Part shown: in pieces, positions 14,847 to 22,185 of the stretch | How positions within the stretch are numbered: the stretch's first letter is position 1 | How the letters are laid out: each line of letters begins with the position of its first letter | Origin: Methanoculleus marisnigri | GTDB taxonomy: Archaea; Halobacteriota; Methanomicrobia; Methanomicrobiales; Methanoculleaceae | Assembly (NCBI GenBank): GCA_002503885.1 | Contig: DASQ01000113.1 | Coordinates: 1 to 34,451, forward strand | Direction of reading: 5' to 3' | DNA: 34,451 nucleotides | Translations under genes and position numbers: made by a program | The notes under the pieces: model-generated | Database searches by the model: none | The model's input: the letters and a program-made list of their open reading frames with translations, nothing else | Told to the model about the DNA's origin: nothing

Positions 14847-15312
14847 ATTCTACCCCAATTTCCTCCAGTACGATACGCACTGTTTTGGGAATGGCACCCT
14901 CAACCTCCTCAGTGAGCCCTAGTTCAAACTCCTGGGTCGCGACACGCTTCGGCTGGCACCCGATGATCGTGATGTCAATGACGTCTTTTAGTCGTTGCAG
15001 TGGCTCGGAAAGGTCCCACGAATGGGCGTCCCGGTAGGCACCCGGCGGCAGGTCTTCGGGCCGGAGCTTCGTTACATCACCGGGGTTAGCGCCGAAATCG
15101 GCGACATCGATGATGATCAGCTTCTTCACCGGCACCTCTGCATCTTCCATCAGCGTAAAGAGGAAGTGAGGGGCGCCAAGGCCGGCATCGAATACCTTGA
15201 CGTTGTCGGGCAGTTGTAACTTCTGGAGTTCTTCGACGACTGCAGGGCCGAACCCGTCGTCTCCGTAGAGGGGGTTGCCGCACCCTGCGATCACGATCTC
15301 ACGGAATAGCAT
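14752..15312 (-). CDS. frhD: F420-reducing hydrogenase maturation endopeptidase
   Basis: A 186-residue HycI/HyaD-type protease that cuts the C-terminal tail off the large subunit FrhA after nickel insertion. Motifs: GCGNPLYGDDGFGPAVVEEL near the N terminus (GNxxxxDDG, nickel-sensing Asp), FDAGLGAP near 46 and a conserved AHSWDLS near 95-101. The start is ATG 15312; the upstream 44 codons of the frame overlap frhA and do not look coding. The last 27 residues, beyond IVLEEIGVEYG, form a polar Gly/Thr-rich tail encoded in the same DNA as the start of the frhG extension, so the two genes overlap by 95 bp. It lies 10 bp after frhA. Confidence 0.92.
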   Translation of the reverse strand: MLFREIVIAGCGNPLYGDDGFGPAVVEELQKLQLPDNVKVFDAGLGAPHFLFTLMEDAEVPVKKLIIIDVADFGANPGDVTKLRPEDLPPGAYRDAHSWDLSEPLQRLKDVIDITIIGCQPKRVATQEFELGLTEEVEGAIPKTVRIVLEEIGVEYGTAINHQGTHLWASPGETAGESGGKTGEHT

Positions 15313-15322
15313 GCGTGTACGC

Positions 15323-16690
15323 TCACTGAATGAGTTTCTGGGCCACGAGTCTCTTGTCTTCGTCGATAACCAGCATGTGCGTCGCACAGGAGACACAGGG
15401 GTCGTATGCACGCATGATGACTTCCGCGAGCCGCCAGGGTGCACCGGTCAGTGCACGGCTGCAGGTGGGGAAGTTCCACGTTGTCGGGACGAGCATCCCG
15501 TAGTACTGCACCCGGCCGTCCTTGACCCTGGCAAGGTGGACGTCGGTTCCACGGGGCGCTTCGTTCGCGGCCCATCCGAGGGTTCCGTCGCCCTGCGGGA
15601 TGTTGTCCGCGAGCACCGATGCGGAGGTGTCGAGCGCGTCCACCGCGTCGATGATGCCGTAAGCAGTCTCGGGGAACTCCATCTGGCGTGCGATCTGCAG
15701 GCCCATGGCACCCTTCTCGTCGTAGTTCTTGAACTGGACAAGGCGTGCACGCGGCCCGACCTCGACCGGCTGGCCGTCGTAGAGCGGGACGCCGGTGCAG
15801 GCTTCCATCTGGGGCCAGGCTTTGTCCCCTACGGGGGTGGTGCCGCCGATCGGGTAGTTCGGGTCGGCTTCGTCGATCTCGACTTCGCCCATGTACCAGT
15901 CCCAGGGGCGGACTTCGGTGAACCGGTCGGGGAACCAGGTCGGATTCGCATCAAGGCTCGAGCTGCCGTAGACCGGTGCGGTTGCCATGTAGCCCTGGTT
16001 GTGGTAGCCGAGATCCTTCGTGATCGGGACCTGGACGCCGCCGACTTCAGCCCAGTCGCGCTTCTGGTAGTTCCGGAAGACCGCGATCATGAACTCCATC
16101 TGCGCCTGCGTGAGGACCCGGGCCTCTTTCGCGAGGTCGTAGATCTTCGCCTTCGCACGGGGGCTGATGTTCTTGTACATGCCGCCGACGCGGGGGTTGC
16201 TCGGGTGGATTGCCTCGCCGCCGACGATCTCGCCGATGGTCTGCCCAATCTCACGGATCCGCTGGATCCGGAGGGCAACGGTTCTGACCGGTTCTTCCTT
16301 GGTGAACGGGTTGATCTTTACGTCGGTACCGGGAAGGTACATGTCCGGGAGGGACAGGATGTTATGAAGGGCGTGGCTGTGCATCCTGTTGGCACACTGC
16401 AGGATGTAACGCAGGAGTTTTGCGTCCTCGGGGATCTCGCACCCGATGGATGCTTCCATCGCCTCGACACCCGCCAGGGTGTGCGCGATAGGACAGATGC
16501 CGCAGACGCGTGATGCGATCTTCGGAACCTGCTCCATCGTCTTGCCTATGGCGAGTTTCTCGACACCCCTGACCGGGGTGATGCTGAGCCAGTCTCCACG
16601 CTCGACGATGCCTTCATCGTTGACCTTCAGAACGAGCTTTGAATGGCCTTCATGTCTCGTTGTTGGGGAAATCTGTACAACTTTCGACAA
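15323..16690 (-). CDS. frhA: Coenzyme F420-reducing hydrogenase, alpha (large, NiFe) subunit
   Basis: A 455-residue catalytic subunit that binds the Ni-Fe centre and splits H2. The N-terminal nickel motif is RVCGICPIAH with Cys63 and Cys66, and the C-terminal one is DPCVSCATH with Cys432 and Cys435 and no selenocysteine. After His438 a 17-residue tail (MLVIDEDKRLVAQKLIQ) would be removed by FrhD. The start is TTG 16690, giving MSKVVQISPTTRHEGH, the normal N terminus. It is supported by GAGG at 16699-16702 (minus), 8 bases upstream; there is no nearby ATG. First gene of frhADGB, with its own promoter and a leader rich in dyads. Confidence 0.96.
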   Translation of the reverse strand: MSKVVQISPTTRHEGHSKLVLKVNDEGIVERGDWLSITPVRGVEKLAIGKTMEQVPKIASRVCGICPIAHTLAGVEAMEASIGCEIPEDAKLLRYILQCANRMHSHALHNILSLPDMYLPGTDVKINPFTKEEPVRTVALRIQRIREIGQTIGEIVGGEAIHPSNPRVGGMYKNISPRAKAKIYDLAKEARVLTQAQMEFMIAVFRNYQKRDWAEVGGVQVPITKDLGYHNQGYMATAPVYGSSSLDANPTWFPDRFTEVRPWDWYMGEVEIDEADPNYPIGGTTPVGDKAWPQMEACTGVPLYDGQPVEVGPRARLVQFKNYDEKGAMGLQIARQMEFPETAYGIIDAVDALDTSASVLADNIPQGDGTLGWAANEAPRGTDVHLARVKDGRVQYYGMLVPTTWNFPTCSRALTGAPWRLAEVIMRAYDPCVSCATHMLVIDEDKRLVAQKLIQ

Positions 16691-16716
16691 ATATATCGCC
16701 TCATTCCGATATTATG

Positions 16717-16779
16717 GTGTTCTGAACACTATACTGGTGTTACCACACATTTCTGTACTGAAAACGTACGTGAGTACGT
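16717..16779 (-). promoter_or_regulatory. Dyads in the frhA leader
   Basis: Within the roughly 90-base frhA leader there are two perfect dyads: GTGTTC-T-GAACAC (16717-16729) and ACGTAC-GTGA-GTACGT (16764-16779, loop UCAC in the transcript). GGTGTT occurs twice, at about 16716 and 16736. They may be operator half-sites or RNA hairpins; the second lies at the expected 5' end of the transcript. Confidence 0.4.
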
Positions 16780-16805
16780 CAACAAGGATTATGACGAAAA
16801 CAGAG

Positions 16806-16872
16806 TTTATAACTTTCGCTTCAGGAAATCCCAGAATGTTACGATAGGTATCGAATGTAACACAGAATGTTG
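16806..16872 (-). promoter_or_regulatory. frhADGB promoter with three upstream direct repeats
   Basis: AGTTATAAACT on the minus strand (TATA core about 16806-16813) would give a start near 16783. Just upstream of it, relative to transcription, the word GAATGTT or GAATGTA occurs three times, at 16834-16840, 16853-16859 and 16865-16871. Repeats directly upstream of an archaeal TATA box are usual sites for activators. Confidence 0.5.
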
Positions 16873-16891
16873 AAATATGTTAACTATATAT

Positions 16892-16897
16892 AAAAAA
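16892..16897 (-). terminator. Oligo-T terminator after mptA
   Basis: A T6 run in the minus-strand transcript about 20 bases after the mptA stop codon, inside a very AT-rich stretch. It would separate mptA from the frh operon downstream. Confidence 0.5.
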
Positions 16898-16915
16898 TGT
16901 AAAATAATATCCGGT

Positions 16916-17857
16916 CTACAGTGTGTCTTCGTCCATCTCCGCGACGAGCTCCGCTATCGTCGCTTTCCGTTCGGCGTAGGCGTTGTGCTGGTGGATACTC
17001 TCCTCGTTCGTCTGTTTTATGGTGACCACGGAATCTCCGGGGAGATTCCGGAATTGCGTGATCACCTTTCGGGCCATTTCACGGACACAGTCTTCGACGA
17101 ACCGGGGGTTCTTGTGGGCTTCCATCACCACGTAACTCTCGTCGCCCCGCTTGAGGAGCTCGTAGATCCGCGCACTCATGGAATCCTTCAGGATCTTGAT
17201 GATCTTCTCGAGACTGATATGCTGGTCGTCGTCGATCTCGATGCAGAGGAAACCCCGTCCGCGCTGGTTGTGCGTGGCCATCGGCACCTCCTCGAAGAAC
17301 GCGTCGATTTTATCTCCCGCCACACCGAGGTTCTCGAGGACATGCAGGGCATGGTCCTTCATGATATTCTGGGCGCAGGGGCAGGCGGTCATCCCGGTCA
17401 CTTCGGCGCCGATGCTCTTTCGGATGATCGGGTTCCCATCGTTCCTCTGAGCTATTGCGCTCGCATGAACGTTCACGACCTCGTGACAGCCGGTCTCGCT
17501 GACCGGCGTCTCCCGCCGGATCATGAACTTGCTCCGCATCCGGACTTCGGTCCGCTCCGCGTACTCGTGCCGGTCAAGGAGTTTCCTCGCCACCGCGCTG
17601 CAGAGTTCCTCGATCTCCTTTACATCTCCTTCGATGGCCTGCTGCAGTACATCATCGATCACCTCGAAGTTCCGGGAGAGGTTTGCACCTTTGAGGCTCC
17701 CGGGGAGGTCGACGAAAACGTCGAAGTTAGAGATGAAGATGACTGGCCGCTTACCGGGTCGGGCGACTTCAACGAGTTTTTGGACGTTTTTTACACCCAC
17801 CCGGGTCAGGTTGATACGAACCTCCGGCAGGCTGGACTGGACATCTGGCAGTTCCAT
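16916..17857 (-). CDS. mptA: GTP cyclohydrolase MptA (methanopterin synthesis)
   Basis: A 313-residue Fe(II)-dependent GTP cyclohydrolase of the COG1469/FolE2 group. It converts GTP to 7,8-dihydroneopterin 2',3'-cyclic phosphate, the first step of tetrahydromethanopterin synthesis. The N terminus MELPDVQSSLPEVRINLTRV and the following GKRPVIFISNFDVFVDLP are hallmark sequences, and the metal-site cysteine lies in GMTACPCAQN near 160. Full length. ATG 17857 is chosen over the adjacent GTG 17860 because GAGG (17865-17868) is then 7 bases away. Divergent from ilvC. Tetrahydromethanopterin and F420 serve the same C1 pathway, which makes its place upstream of the frh operon sensible. Confidence 0.95.
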   Translation of the reverse strand: MELPDVQSSLPEVRINLTRVGVKNVQKLVEVARPGKRPVIFISNFDVFVDLPGSLKGANLSRNFEVIDDVLQQAIEGDVKEIEELCSAVARKLLDRHEYAERTEVRMRSKFMIRRETPVSETGCHEVVNVHASAIAQRNDGNPIIRKSIGAEVTGMTACPCAQNIMKDHALHVLENLGVAGDKIDAFFEEVPMATHNQRGRGFLCIEIDDDQHISLEKIIKILKDSMSARIYELLKRGDESYVVMEAHKNPRFVEDCVREMARKVITQFRNLPGDSVVTIKQTNEESIHQHNAYAERKATIAELVAEMDEDTL

Positions 17858-17910
17858 CACAAATCCTCAATAGAGTATGGGAGTAGGTTTTCATTTCATC
17901 AACCTTAAAA

Positions 17911-17950
17911 TGATCCTTCCGGCAGTTAGACCTCTCGTATATACTATTTA
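17911..17950. promoter_or_regulatory. Divergent promoters of mptA and ilvC
   Basis: For ilvC, GTATATACTATTT (17938-17950) is a good TATA box; a start site near 17970 gives a leader of roughly 15 bases. For mptA, CATTTTAAGG on the minus strand (about 17912-17921) is a weaker TATA-like site about 55 bp from the start codon. Confidence 0.5.
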
Positions 17951-17983
17951 TCTGCTTTGCTGTCCAACCGAATGTGAGAACCT

Positions 17984-18973
17984 ATGGTGCAGAAGTACTA
18001 CGAGTCTGACGCAGACCCCCGCACCCTGGAGGGCAAGACCATCGCCGTCATCGGCTATGGCTCCCAGGGCCGCGGACAGGCACTGAACCTGCGTGATTCC
18101 GGTTGTCAGGTCATCATCGGCCTGCGGCCCGGCAGGAGCTGGCAGAAGGCATCTGAAGACGGTTTAGAGGTCTACTCCGTGGCGGAAGCGGTCAAGCGTG
18201 CCGACATCATCCAGATTCTCCTTCCCGACGAGAACCAGGGTGCCATCTACCGCACCGAGATCAGCCCCTACATCAGAGAGAACGCCTGTCTGATGTTTTC
18301 GCACGGGTTCAACATTCACTACGGGCAGATTGTCCCCCCGCCCACCGTCGACGTGGTCATGGTCGCCCCGAAGGGGCCCGGCCACATGGTCCGGCGGACC
18401 TACGAGGAGGGGAAGGGTGTCCCGGCCCTCATCGCCATCCACCAGGACTATACGGGGAAGGCGCACGCCATCGCGCTCGCCTACGCCCGGGGGATCGGCG
18501 CGACCCGTGCGGTCGTGCTCGAGACGACGTTTGCCGAGGAGACCGAGACCGATCTCTTCGGCGAGCAGGCGGTCCTCTGCGGTGGGATCACCTCGCTCAT
18601 CAAGGCAGGGTTCGAGACCCTGGTGGACGCCGGGTACGCGCCCGAGATGGCCTACCTCGAGGTCCTGCACGAGACGAAGCTCATCGTCGACCTGATCTAC
18701 GAGGGCGGGTTTACGAATATGCGCGACTCGATCAGCAACACCGCCCAGTACGGCGACCTGACCCGAGGGCCGCGCATCATCGGGCCGGAGACCTACGCGG
18801 CAATGCAGGAGGTCCTCGAGGAGATCCAGAGCGGCGAATTCGCAAAGGAGTGGATGCTTGAGAATATGGTGAACCGCCCGGTCTTCACCGCGCTGACGAG
18901 GGCGGACGAGGAGCATATGATTGAGCAGGTGGGCAAGGAACTCCGCGGGTTCATGCCGCAGTTCAGGAAGTAA
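17984..18973 (+). CDS. ilvC: Ketol-acid reductoisomerase (class I)
   Basis: A 329-residue enzyme of valine, leucine and isoleucine synthesis. It isomerises and reduces 2-acetolactate (or 2-aceto-2-hydroxybutyrate) with NADPH to the dihydroxy acid. The nucleotide-binding GYGSQGRGQALNLRDSG lies at 24-40, and the cofactor-choice loop is GLRPGRSW, whose Arg and Ser favour NADPH. The conserved catalytic His is in SHGFNIHYG near 109. The Mg ligands lie in ETTFAEETETDLFGEQ and later in the ELI-type helix CHETKLIVDL region. The length is typical of the short class I form. The usual ilvB and ilvN partners are not next to it. It is transcribed from its own promoter. Confidence 0.96.
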   Translation: MVQKYYESDADPRTLEGKTIAVIGYGSQGRGQALNLRDSGCQVIIGLRPGRSWQKASEDGLEVYSVAEAVKRADIIQILLPDENQGAIYRTEISPYIRENACLMFSHGFNIHYGQIVPPPTVDVVMVAPKGPGHMVRRTYEEGKGVPALIAIHQDYTGKAHAIALAYARGIGATRAVVLETTFAEETETDLFGEQAVLCGGITSLIKAGFETLVDAGYAPEMAYLEVLHETKLIVDLIYEGGFTNMRDSISNTAQYGDLTRGPRIIGPETYAAMQEVLEEIQSGEFAKEWMLENMVNRPVFTALTRADEEHMIEQVGKELRGFMPQFRK

Positions 18974-19040
18974 CACTGAGACATCCTCAAACATCTATGA
19001 GAGCATGTTGAGCCACAACACGATCAATAGACTGGACCGT

Positions 19041-19206
19041 GGTGGATATCGCCCTTGGGGGTGGGGCTGACGGTGAGGGGGCTCGTCCCCCTCCCCTGTC
19101 TCGACCTCGTATCTTCAGCGTTCAGGCTCAACATCTACAGATAGTCATATTCCTGTAACCCCACCCCGTCCCCCCCGGGCGGGGGCAGTGCGTGGCGATA
19201 CCTGGT
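19041..19206. repeat. MITE-like repeat, copy B
   Basis: About 166 bp that match copy A (12551-12726) along the whole length with small indels. The left side shares GGATATCGCC and a TTGGGGG-x-GGGGCTGACGG stretch. The right side shares ACCCCACCCCG, then GGGCGGGGGCAGTGCGTGGCGATA. The terminal inverted repeats are less perfect than in copy A, and the central part has drifted, so this copy looks older. The surrounding gene-free stretch 18974-19406 holds nothing else I can name apart from the flavodoxin TATA box. Confidence 0.6.
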
Positions 19207-19378
19207 GGGAATCCGTGCCAGAGGGTGTGGACGAATCGAATTCCATCTGCTTGCTGAAAGCCTGAGTAGACGAAATCGGGCTTTTCCCGACTCGCCTGAT
19301 CAGCTGGACTGGGGCACTGCACGCCTTAGCAAAGATGTTTAGGGACAAACTCACTCTCTTTTTCCCGGCCGATACCGG

Positions 19379-19386
19379 TTTATACT
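19379..19386 (+). promoter_or_regulatory. TATA box of the flavodoxin gene, probably leaderless
   Basis: TTTATACT is centred about 25 bp before the ATG at 19407, which places the expected start site at or within a base or two of the start codon. No ribosome site precedes the ATG, consistent with a leaderless message. Confidence 0.5.
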
Positions 19387-19406
19387 CGTCGGCGGCACCT
19401 TCCGGT

Positions 19407-19895
19407 ATGTCGGTCTGTATCATCTATCACTCGGAGACCGGGACTACCCGCGCCGTCGCCGAACTGGTCGCCGCCCTGATCGGCACCGATCTCATCGAAG
19501 TAAAAGACCTTGCAGGCTACTCGAAGCTGAGTATGTACCTCAAAGGCGCTCCCCGTGCCATGCAGGGGAAGAAAGCTGATATCGAACCTGCCGTCATCGA
19601 CGTCTCCGGCTACGACGCCGTCGTCGTCGGAACTCCCGTATGGGCGGGCAACCCGACACCCGCGGTCAACGCGGCCGTCGCCGCCCTGGTGGGGATCGAG
19701 GGAAAGGCTGCGGTCGTCTTCTGCACATCGGGCGGAGCGCCGGGAAAGACCCTCGAGACGGTGAAGGCGATGCTTGCGGACCGGGGTGCCGTCGTCCGGG
19801 GTGCGGTCGCGTTCACGACGCGGGACGTGCAAAAACCGGAGGCGGTGGAGGCCCTGGTCAACCTCGTCCGGCCGCTGGTAAAAACAGGTCAGTAG
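19407..19895 (+). CDS. Flavodoxin-like FMN protein
   Basis: A 162-residue flavodoxin-fold protein. The N terminus is a strand followed by the FMN phosphate loop SETGTTRAVAELV (about 8-20). VVVGTPVWAGNPTPAV near 70-85 supplies the aromatic shield of the isoalloxazine ring, and FCTSGGAPGKTLE near 106-118 is the second flavin loop. Such proteins carry electrons or act as NAD(P)H:quinone or arsenate-resistance-type reductases; the partner is unknown. ATG 19407 is chosen because the protein then starts directly at the first strand and a TATA box lies 25 bp upstream; the 24 upstream codons look non-coding. The 3' end overlaps that of the convergent purL-like gene by 7 bp. Confidence 0.85.
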   Translation: MSVCIIYHSETGTTRAVAELVAALIGTDLIEVKDLAGYSKLSMYLKGAPRAMQGKKADIEPAVIDVSGYDAVVVGTPVWAGNPTPAVNAAVAALVGIEGKAAVVFCTSGGAPGKTLETVKAMLADRGAVVRGAVAFTTRDVQKPEAVEALVNLVRPLVKTGQ

Positions 19896-20506
19896 CGCAT
19901 CCGTCGGGTCGTGGCGGTGAGCGCCGCCTCGAGTTCGCCGGGGGCGATGACGACCGTCCCGTCCTTCAGCCGGAGGGTGAGGCGGTCGCCGCCGACCTTA
20001 CCGACGATCCGGTGCTCCACTCCGGCGAGGGCGGACTCGTCGCCGACCGCGACCAGGAACCGGCCGTAGGTCTCGGCGAAGAGTTCTTCCAGGGGGTCGC
20101 CGGCGAGTGTGACGTCCGATCCGGGTGCGACCTTTACGAGCGCCGCAAGGAGCCCGCCCCGTGAGAGGTCGGTGGCAGCGGTGACGCGGCCGTCTCCGAC
20201 CAGGTCGCGGACGATCCCGCCGACGCCGGTGGCGGCGCCGTCGTAAGGGTCCACGTAACTCGGGTGATTGTGGCTCTCCATCCCGATGGCGAGGGCACAG
20301 GTATCGCTGAACCGCACGATCGCGGCATCATCCCCCGGCCCGAGCAGCACCTCGCTCCCGGCTGTCGGCAGCGTCCGGAGAAGCGGTCTGGTAGACCGGT
20401 AACTGCAGTGTTCGCTCCAGAGGTTTTCAAAGCAGGCGAGCTCGACGTCGGTTAAGTCGCGTCCGAGGGCTTTTCGCAGCAATCCAGGGTCCTGAGCCGA
20501 TACCAT
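19889..20506 (-). CDS. PurL-like protein with large in-frame internal deletion
   Basis: A 205-residue frame in which residues 1-101 match the N-terminal part of FGAM synthase PurL (FENLWSEHCSYRSTRPLLRT, LLGPGDDAAIV, ESHNHPSYVDPYDGAATGVG and GIVRD), and residues 102-205 match the very end (AATDLSRGGLLAAL, EELFAETYGRFLVAVG). About 480-500 residues of a normal PurL are absent between GIVRD and the next part, including most of both ATP-binding halves. Normal PurL uses ATP and glutamine-derived ammonia to convert FGAR to FGAM in purine synthesis; this form is unlikely to do so alone. The frame is clean with a proper ATG, so it is either a recent deletion remnant or a retained mini-protein. A full purL elsewhere in the genome is expected. 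Confidence 0.8.
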   Translation of the reverse strand: MVSAQDPGLLRKALGRDLTDVELACFENLWSEHCSYRSTRPLLRTLPTAGSEVLLGPGDDAAIVRFSDTCALAIGMESHNHPSYVDPYDGAATGVGGIVRDLVGDGRVTAATDLSRGGLLAALVKVAPGSDVTLAGDPLEELFAETYGRFLVAVGDESALAGVEHRIVGKVGGDRLTLRLKDGTVVIAPGELEAALTATTRRMRY

Positions 20507-20600
20507 ACTGAAAACCTGGTGAGTTGCCTGCCTACATAAGCGTGTGCAGGTCCCGATGCGAGGTACTCACTTTTTGACGTCGCGCGACCAATAGTGGGGT

Positions 20601-21218
20601 ATGACCCCGTCATATGAAGACCTTCTGAAGGAGGCGTATACCAATATCACTGAACCGACGGAGTTTGAAGATCGGTTCACGGTGCCTGCCGCCCGTGCCT
20701 TCGTCGAGGGGAAGACCACGGTCCTTGAGAACTTCGCCGAGATTGCTGGCATCCTCCGGCGCGACCAGGACCACCTGATGAAGCATCTCCTCGGCGAGCT
20801 CGGCACCGCCGGCAAGATCGAGGGGACGCGGGCCGTCTTCTCCGGGAAGTTCGAACAGGAGCAGATCAACGCGATCATCAAAGGCTACGTCGATGACTAC
20901 GTCATCTGTTCGGAGTGCGGAAAGCCCGATACCCGCCTCGTTAAGACCGAACGGGTCCTGACGCTGCGATGCGACGCCTGCGGCGGCCACCGGCCGGTCA
21001 GGAAGCGGAAATCGACGTTTGATCCCACGGCAGCGGCGAAACCGACCGAGGGCGCTATCATGGACGTCACCCCGCAGTTCCTCTCGAAGCGCGGCGACGG
21101 CGTGGTAAAGATCGACCGCTACACGATGTATGTCGCGAATGCAAAACCGGGTCAGACGGTGAAGATCAAGATCACCCGGATCGCCGGGACGATCATCTTC
21201 ACCGAGCGTGCCGAATAA
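20601..21218 (+). CDS. Translation initiation factor aIF2 beta with C-terminal TRAM-like domain
   Basis: A 205-residue beta subunit of archaeal initiation factor 2. The factor carries initiator Met-tRNA to the small ribosomal subunit; beta contacts gamma through its N-terminal helix. The core alpha-beta domain covers about 15-95 (RFTVPAARAFVEGKTTVLEN, then LLGELGTAGKIEGTRAVFSG). A four-cysteine zinc ribbon follows (CSECGKPDT and RCDACGGH, about 99-132). Residues 150-205 (FLSKRGDGVVKIDRYTMYVA, then PGQTVKIKITRI) form a TRAM-type beta barrel, an addition common in methanogen forms and likely to bind RNA. Divergent from the purL-like gene by 94 bp. Its 3' end overlaps the methyltransferase gene by 20 bp, tail to tail. 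Confidence 0.92.
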   Translation: MTPSYEDLLKEAYTNITEPTEFEDRFTVPAARAFVEGKTTVLENFAEIAGILRRDQDHLMKHLLGELGTAGKIEGTRAVFSGKFEQEQINAIIKGYVDDYVICSECGKPDTRLVKTERVLTLRCDACGGHRPVRKRKSTFDPTAAAKPTEGAIMDVTPQFLSKRGDGVVKIDRYTMYVANAKPGQTVKIKITRIAGTIIFTERAE

Positions 21219-21837
21219 TGGGGCTCAGGTCCTTTCGGATCTCCACCCATAACCCCTCTTCTTCTTTCCTGATGCGAGCGTGGGCAACACCGCTCGCCGC
21301 AAGTTCCCGGCGAAGCACGTCAATCGTCGCCTGCCCGCTTCTCCGGACTATATCCCGGTCCCAGTCCGGGTTGCGCCGCCGCATCTCTGCAAAGATCGTC
21401 TCCCGGAGTGCGGGGGTCCCGAAGCTGCCGCCGGCGAATGCGACGCCGCCGGGCCGGAGCACCCGTTCGATCTCGCTAAACGCCTGCGCCCGGTCGTTCC
21501 AGAAATAGATCGAGCCGCGGCTGACGATGAGCGAGACGGCGTTGTCGCGGATCGGCATGCAGTGGACGTCGGCGGTGACCGGGGTTACTCGGTCCGGGCA
21601 GCCTGCGGCGGTCTTTTGGGCGATCCGGGACATCGCCGGGTCGGCATCGAGTGCGATGACGGAGAGGTTGCTCTTCTGTGCCAGCGCGACGGAGAGGAGG
21701 CCGGGGCCGCTCCCGAGGTCGAGTGCGAGACCGTCCCGTATCCCCGACCACGCGAGCACCTGCTCTGCGATGACGGGGTAGATGGGAGCAAAGACTTCCC
21801 GGGCAATCCGGGTGAAGCCTTCGGCGCTCTTCTTCAT
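21199..21837 (-). CDS. Class I SAM-dependent methyltransferase
   Basis: A 212-residue Rossmann-fold methyltransferase. Motif I is LDLGSGPGLLSVAL near 39-52, motif II the acidic end ALDADPAM near 62-69, and motif III/post I VTADVHCMPIRDNAVSLIVS. IERVLRPGGVAFAGG near 124-138 is the motif of the Methyltransf_11 group. The substrate is unknown; relatives act on ubiquinone-like molecules, metabolites or arsenite. It begins 6 bp after the rpoL gene on the same strand and so is cotranscribed with it. The C-terminal tail EEEGLWVEIRKDLSPIIRHA is not distinctive. Confidence 0.87.
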   Translation of the reverse strand: MKKSAEGFTRIAREVFAPIYPVIAEQVLAWSGIRDGLALDLGSGPGLLSVALAQKSNLSVIALDADPAMSRIAQKTAAGCPDRVTPVTADVHCMPIRDNAVSLIVSRGSIYFWNDRAQAFSEIERVLRPGGVAFAGGSFGTPALRETIFAEMRRRNPDWDRDIVRRSGQATIDVLRRELAASGVAHARIRKEEEGLWVEIRKDLSPIIRHAR

Positions 21838-21843
21838 GTTTGT

Positions 21844-22122
21844 CTATGCGGTCTCGAGGGCTTCGAGCTGCCCGAGGAGCTCCCCGGCGTAGCCGGCAAG
21901 CCGCTTTGCCGCATCCGTTATTGCGAGAAGAGGGGGCCTGCCGCCGACCGTGGTGACGAAGAGTTCGGGGTCTGCGAACAGGAATACCTGTCTGTGCTGC
22001 GCCACGTCCACCCCGGGATCGTTGATGAGTTCGGCGGCGAGCGCGTTTATGTAGGTCTTCCCTTCGCCTTCAAAGAGGATCCGGGCCTTGTCGTCAGTCA
22101 GCTCCTGGATTTTGAGTTTCAT
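21844..22122 (-). CDS. rpoL: DNA-directed RNA polymerase subunit L (Rpo11)
   Basis: A 92-residue archaeal RpoL/Rpo11, the homologue of eukaryotic RPB11. It pairs with subunit D to form the platform on which the polymerase assembles. MKLKIQELTDDKARILFEGEG and NALAAELINDPGVDVAQHRQ are family sequences, and the size is normal. ATG 22122 is chosen over ATG 22128 and GTG 22134 because homologues start with MKLKI-like sequence and AAGGTG (22132-22137) then has a spacing of about 9. It is followed 6 bp later by a methyltransferase gene. Confidence 0.93.
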   Translation of the reverse strand: MKLKIQELTDDKARILFEGEGKTYINALAAELINDPGVDVAQHRQVFLFADPELFVTTVGGRPPLLAITDAAKRLAGYAGELLGQLEALETA

Positions 22123-22185
22123 GGGCATACGCACCTTATGTTTGGTTCCGGGAGGGGTATATAGGTATGTGTGGGACTCGCGGGC

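Noticed and set aside
15323..15400. Selenocysteine in FrhA
   Set aside because: Both positions of the DPCxxC motif are ordinary cysteine codons and no in-frame TGA occurs.
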